In this document: piece after piece, positions 5,949 to 8,739 of the stretch
Position numbering within the stretch: position 1 is the stretch's first letter
Layout of the letters: each line of letters opens with the position of its first letter
Assembly (NCBI GenBank): GCA_964521025.1
Contig: CAZFPK010000088.1
Coordinates: forward strand, 1 to 8,739
Length of the DNA stretch: 8,739 nucleotides
Reading direction: 5' to 3'
Origin: DRTC01 sp964521025
GTDB taxonomy: Bacteria; Cloacimonadota; Cloacimonadia; Cloacimonadales; TCS61
Program-made: the position numbers and the translations under genes
Notes under the pieces: generated by a model
Told to the model about the DNA's origin: nothing
The model's database searches: none
What the model saw: only the letters and a program-made list of their open reading frames with translations

Positions 5949-6721
5949 AAAAAAATATCGTCTTTCAATTTATCATAATTCTGCTCATTTTAATTTTCTG
6001 GAATTTGATCCATCTTGGGTATAATTTTCAGAAACAAAATTATTTTACGGAAATATCGGAAATCCCGATCATATTATTTTCCGAAGAACCGGGAACTCTC
6101 GACTCGCTGAAAATCCAAATCAATCAATTAAATTATATAGCCCGGATTTTCATTCAAAACAAAACTGAGATCATGGAAGATCTCATTTCCAAATATGACC
6201 TGGACTCCGTCAAAACCGTATTGGAAGATCATTCCTTGCCGAATGTGATGAATATCTTCCCCGATGGAAAGAATTTCAATCGTGTGCATAAAGATGAACT
6301 GATGAATATTATCACTGCTCCTGATTTGAGCTTTGAATATGATCACGGTTTATGGGAATCGATCCACACTAAAATCGACTTACTCGATAAAAGTTACAGA
6401 TTTCTTAATATCCTGATGATCATCTTTTTCCTTTTTCTAACTGTGTTCCTCCGGATTCACTTTGAATTTAAACATGATCATTTCTGGAAAATATATCGAG
6501 CTTCCGGCGGAAAATTCTATCAAAGAAGAAAATATTTTATGATCAATTCTCTTATCTTGATCTTTGTGCCTGTCCTGCTGATCTATTTTAGCTATTTATT
6601 ACTGCTTAATAATGCGGTTTTATCGATCGAGATCGAACCTGTTTATTTTGGTTTGGAAATTGTTGTCCTTGTCTTCTCGTCCATAATATCTTTTATGATT
6701 TTAGGTAAAAGACTCTTATGA
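5945..6721 (+). CDS. ftsX: FtsX-like division membrane protein
   Basis: Membrane subunit of an FtsEX-type complex that normally relays ATP-driven shape changes to peptidoglycan hydrolases at the septum. The 258-residue protein has transmembrane helices at about 7-26, 152-171, 199-220 and 235-254. An extracytoplasmic domain (about 27-150) includes HSLPNVMNIF (96-105), which corresponds to the NPLPxSFEV motif of FtsX. The loop FWKIYRASGGKFYQRRKYFM (180-199) corresponds to the family's EI-x-x-M-x-L-VGA-S segment before the third helix. It is shorter than most FtsX proteins and lacks the usual cytoplasmic N-terminal segment before the first helix. The GTG start shares GTGA with the ftsE stop, and the ATG of pgsA shares ATGA with the ftsX stop, so all three are likely translated together. 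Confidence 0.82.
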   Translation: MKKNIVFQFIIILLILIFWNLIHLGYNFQKQNYFTEISEIPIILFSEEPGTLDSLKIQINQLNYIARIFIQNKTEIMEDLISKYDLDSVKTVLEDHSLPNVMNIFPDGKNFNRVHKDELMNIITAPDLSFEYDHGLWESIHTKIDLLDKSYRFLNILMIIFFLFLTVFLRIHFEFKHDHFWKIYRASGGKFYQRRKYFMINSLILIFVPVLLIYFSYLLLLNNAVLSIEIEPVYFGLEIVVLVFSSIISFMILGKRLL

Positions 6722-7272
6722 GAAAGAAAATTCCAAATTCCCTGACCATCATCCGGATCATTCTCGTTCCGATATTTATCTGGATTATTTTTTCTAATAA
6801 GATCCCACATAATACTTTTTGGGCAACCATCGTCTTTATCATTGCCAGTATCACGGATTATCTCGACGGTATGCTGGCACGACGCCTGAAAGTCATATCT
6901 AATTTCGGTAAAATAATGGACCCGCTGGCAGATAAAATTTTAGTTGTTTCCGCCCTCATTGCCATTTCGGTCAAAATGAATTACATCAGTATCATTGTTG
7001 TCATCATCATCATAATAAGAGAAATAGCAGTCTCGCTCCTGCGTAATTATTATATCAAAAAAAATATCTATATCGCTGCTAATATCTGGGGAAAATTGAA
7101 AACGATATTGCAGATGGTTGGAATTATTGCGGCTCTCGTTTATCATTCTTTCATTTCTATTTTTGGAAAATCAGAAAACACGATCATTGTTTCCGGATTT
7201 GATATTTACTTCTGGCTGGTTGCGGTAGTAACTATTCTTTCCGGGTTAAATTATTTTTTTATCAAAAAATAA
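6718..7272 (+). CDS. pgsA: CDP-diacylglycerol--glycerol-3-phosphate 3-phosphatidyltransferase
   Basis: Makes phosphatidylglycerophosphate from CDP-diacylglycerol and glycerol 3-phosphate, the committed step to phosphatidylglycerol and cardiolipin, in the inner membrane. The 184-residue protein has the full CDP-alcohol phosphotransferase signature: D47xxD50G51xxA54R55, eight residues, G64xxxD68xxxD72. PgsA-type features are the PNSLTIIRI N-terminus, REIAVSLLRN (101-110) and WGKLKTILQM (124-133), which separate it from phosphatidylserine synthases. Several hydrophobic helices cover the rest. It overlaps the ftsX stop by 4 bases, which decides the ATG at 6718. It closes the ftsE-ftsX-pgsA run; a repeat-rich spacer follows. 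Confidence 0.94.
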   Translation: MRKKIPNSLTIIRIILVPIFIWIIFSNKIPHNTFWATIVFIIASITDYLDGMLARRLKVISNFGKIMDPLADKILVVSALIAISVKMNYISIIVVIIIIIREIAVSLLRNYYIKKNIYIAANIWGKLKTILQMVGIIAALVYHSFISIFGKSENTIIVSGFDIYFWLVAVVTILSGLNYFFIKK

Positions 7273-7281
7273 ACATAAATT

Positions 7282-7325
7282 GGATTCGACTTGTCCCGAA
7301 AGCATTCGGGATGCGAGTTGAATCC
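7282..7325. repeat. Long hairpin repeat after pgsA
   Basis: GGATTCGACTTG-TCCCGAA (7282-7300) pairs with TTCGGGA (7305-7311) and CGAGTTGAATCC (7314-7325) across the loop AGCA. That makes a stem of 19 pairs with two G-T pairs and a two-base bulge (7312-7313). No T-run follows. It begins 9 bases after the pgsA stop, so it may end or protect the operon transcript. Its arms resemble those of the hairpin at 5261-5299. Confidence 0.75.
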
Positions 7326-7337
7326 CATATAAAAGAC

Positions 7338-7381
7338 CATTGTCGGGCGAGTTTAATCCTTCATAGAATCGGACGCAATCC
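7338..7381. repeat. Degenerate further copies of the post-pgsA repeat arm
   Basis: The right half of the previous hairpin (7303-7325) recurs at 7338-7359 with the blocks CATT, CGGG, CGAGTT and AATCC in the same order and small length changes between them. A weaker third match (AATCGGACGCAATCC) lies at 7367-7381. These look like decayed units of a repeat, without palindromic structure of their own. No gene is supported between pgsA and the lipoprotein; the open frame through this region is low quality and repeat-derived. Confidence 0.45.
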
Positions 7382-7425
7382 TCGACTTGCAATAGCGTTT
7401 GACAAATTCCCAAACAGGATTTTAA

Positions 7426-8487
7426 ATGAAAAGAAAAGAATCAATTATTTTCCTGCTCATCATATTTTTTCTGATCTGGGGTTGTTCCCAAAAAAATAAC
7501 TCAAATTCAACTGCGAAAGGAACAGATATTCACAAACCATTTTCCTGGGGACATCCACAAACCGTTTATGTCTTTGCCGATGAAAATGTCTGGAAATACG
7601 CAGAACCTCATTTGCGGCAAAGCCTGGAACGAGTCCGCTTCACAACTGAAAATGAAGAATATTTCGAAGTTAAAAAAGCACCGATCAATTCCATCGAGCA
7701 GTTCTATAAATTCAATAACCTGGTTTTTTTCTGTGATATGGAATCCGAAGAAGAAGTTTCTGTTTATGTGAAAAGCATTATGGGAGACAGGATCGCATCC
7801 GAGATCGAGGTCGATGCTGTCGCTATGTATCCGCTCGATAATCTCTGGGCGAGAGACCAGTTCGTACTTTTTATTGTTGGAGATAATGAGCGGGATTTGT
7901 TGAGTTTCAACATCATGCAGGCAAACACGATCTTCGATCTTTTCAAGGAAAAGTTGTTTGAACGGATAAAGCGGCAAGTCTATAAACAGAAAATCTATGC
8001 GGAAAATACTTATCAAAAATTTCCCTGGTATTTGAAATTACCGAAAAATTACATCGTTTACAAACAAGACGAAACCAATAATTTCATCTCGTTCATCGCG
8101 CGCCTGAAAAACAAACCGGACAGGTTCATTTCCGTTTATTATGAGAAAATAGCGGAAGAAAATTTCGGGAAAAAATGGCTCAAGCAGAAAAGAGCAGAAC
8201 TCGCCTGGGATTATTATGAAGAAGACGAATTTGCAGAGCGAGATATTAAGATGGAAAAGAGTTCTCTCGGCAAATACGATTGCTGGAAACTTTCCGGTAG
8301 ATGGCAGAATAAGAAGTTTATTGCAGGCGGAGCATTCCTGAGTTTTGCCATTTATGACAGAAACTCGCAAACCGCTTTCCTCATCGATAATTCAGTTTAC
8401 TTCCCGCAAGGATACAAACTCCCGGCTCTGATCGAACTGGAAGTTATCAGCAGCACATTCGTAGTTCGGAACTTGTTCCGAAAATAG
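7426..8487 (+). CDS. Predicted lipoprotein, DUF4837-like
   Basis: The 353-residue protein has a lipoprotein signal: a basic MKRK start, a hydrophobic core (about 7-18) and a cysteine at 20 in LIWGC, so it should be lipid-anchored in the envelope. A low-complexity Asn/Ser linker follows. The body resembles DUF4837 proteins: an N-terminal TVYVFADENVW segment followed by a Leu-Arg-x-Ser-Leu-Glu stretch, NLWARDQFVLFI, a LKLPKNYIVYK segment, and a C-terminal FIAGGAFLSF motif near 304-313, then a long hydrophilic end. The function of the family is unknown and no catalytic residues stand out. The family call is by pattern memory and was not searched. The ATG at 7426 has AGGA (7416-7419) 6 bases upstream. 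It stands alone between a repeat-rich spacer and a terminator, so it is probably transcribed as a single gene or by read-through from pgsA. Confidence 0.75.
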   Translation: MKRKESIIFLLIIFFLIWGCSQKNNSNSTAKGTDIHKPFSWGHPQTVYVFADENVWKYAEPHLRQSLERVRFTTENEEYFEVKKAPINSIEQFYKFNNLVFFCDMESEEEVSVYVKSIMGDRIASEIEVDAVAMYPLDNLWARDQFVLFIVGDNERDLLSFNIMQANTIFDLFKEKLFERIKRQVYKQKIYAENTYQKFPWYLKLPKNYIVYKQDETNNFISFIARLKNKPDRFISVYYEKIAEENFGKKWLKQKRAELAWDYYEEDEFAERDIKMEKSSLGKYDCWKLSGRWQNKKFIAGGAFLSFAIYDRNSQTAFLIDNSVYFPQGYKLPALIELEVISSTFVVRNLFRK

Positions 8488-8550
8488 TACCATCATCCAT
8501 TACAATCTGATACAGCCATATAGATAACAACTTTACTGCGAATCGTAGAG

Positions 8551-8590
8551 AAACTCCTGATGAAAGGAATGAGGGAGTTTGGTTTTTTTT
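8551..8590 (+). terminator. Intrinsic terminator after the lipoprotein gene
   Basis: AAACTCC (8551-8557) pairs exactly with GGAGTTT (8574-8580) around a 16-base loop, followed two bases later by eight Ts (8583-8590). It lies 64 bases downstream of the lipoprotein stop and is the only classical stem plus T-run terminator in the window. The remaining 149 bases to the window end hold no supported gene. Confidence 0.75.
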
Positions 8591-8739
8591 GAAAGATAGT
8601 AAGGCGTATTCCGGGTATTTGCATCACTTATAAATCAAAGAATTTAAAAAAATGCAGGAAAAACCTAAATGTAATGTCCAATAATTCGGCTTAATAGTCA
8701 AAAATTGGTTGCTATTTTGCCAAGATTTCATCAGTAATT

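Noticed and set aside
7311..7499. 62-residue plus-strand frame starting in the post-pgsA hairpin
   Set aside because: It is made of repeat sequence, overlaps the lipoprotein signal region in another frame and has no family features.
8551..8590. Hammerhead ribozyme, suggested by CTGATGA at 8556-8562
   Set aside because: The required second core GAAA after stem II and the pairing of stems I and III are missing. The stem plus T-run explains the sequence as a terminator.
8713..8739. C-terminus of a minus-strand gene entering from the right (eight codons then a stop)
   Set aside because: Eight codons are not enough evidence for a gene.

Overview
The window is 8.7 kb of AT-rich bacterial chromosome, about 35-40% G+C by eye. 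All genes read on the plus strand and lie in short, tightly packed operons. They are housekeeping genes. The FtsEX pair, a transmembrane M23 endopeptidase, a lipoprotein resembling DUF4837 (a family known mainly from Bacteroidota), non-ATG starts and many palindromic intergenic repeats suggest an uncultured FCB-group bacterium, possibly Cloacimonadota. That placement is an inference: there is no rRNA or other decisive marker.

Layout. Positions 1-204 contain no convincing gene. Operon 1 (205-2901) encodes a membrane-anchored LytM/M23 peptidase, thiamine pyrophosphokinase, the exonuclease VII small subunit (xseB) and a short-chain polyprenyl (farnesyl) diphosphate synthase (ispA), with gaps or overlaps of only a few bases. 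A 222-bp spacer follows and holds an evenly spaced array of three palindromes. Operon 2 (3124-5172) encodes dUTPase (dut), quinolinate synthase (nadA) and a TrmN6-like tRNA/N6-adenine methyltransferase. The methyltransferase gene has a perfect 14-bp inverted repeat just inside its 5' end and a nested palindromic element across its stop codon. A 158-bp spacer with a second hairpin leads to operon 3 (5331-7272): an FtsE-like ATPase, FtsX and phosphatidylglycerophosphate synthase (pgsA), joined by 4-base start/stop overlaps. A third repeat-rich spacer (7273-7425) precedes a single lipoprotein gene (7426-8487), which ends at a good intrinsic terminator (8551-8590). Positions 8591-8739 hold no supported gene.

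How the genes fit together. The products cover envelope biogenesis (M23 peptidase, FtsEX, PgsA, farnesyl-PP for lipid carriers, lipoprotein), cofactor synthesis (ThDP, NAD) and nucleic-acid upkeep (Dut, XseB, methyltransferase). FtsEX normally controls peptidoglycan hydrolysis at the septum through coiled-coil LytM or other hydrolase partners. The coiled-coil M23 protein at the left end is therefore a reasonable candidate partner, but nothing in the sequence proves it.

I see no clearly new defence, mobile or biosynthetic system. The points most worth a second look are the FtsE-like protein, which has lost most of its catalytic motifs, and the palindromic repeats, two of which lie inside the methyltransferase coding sequence.
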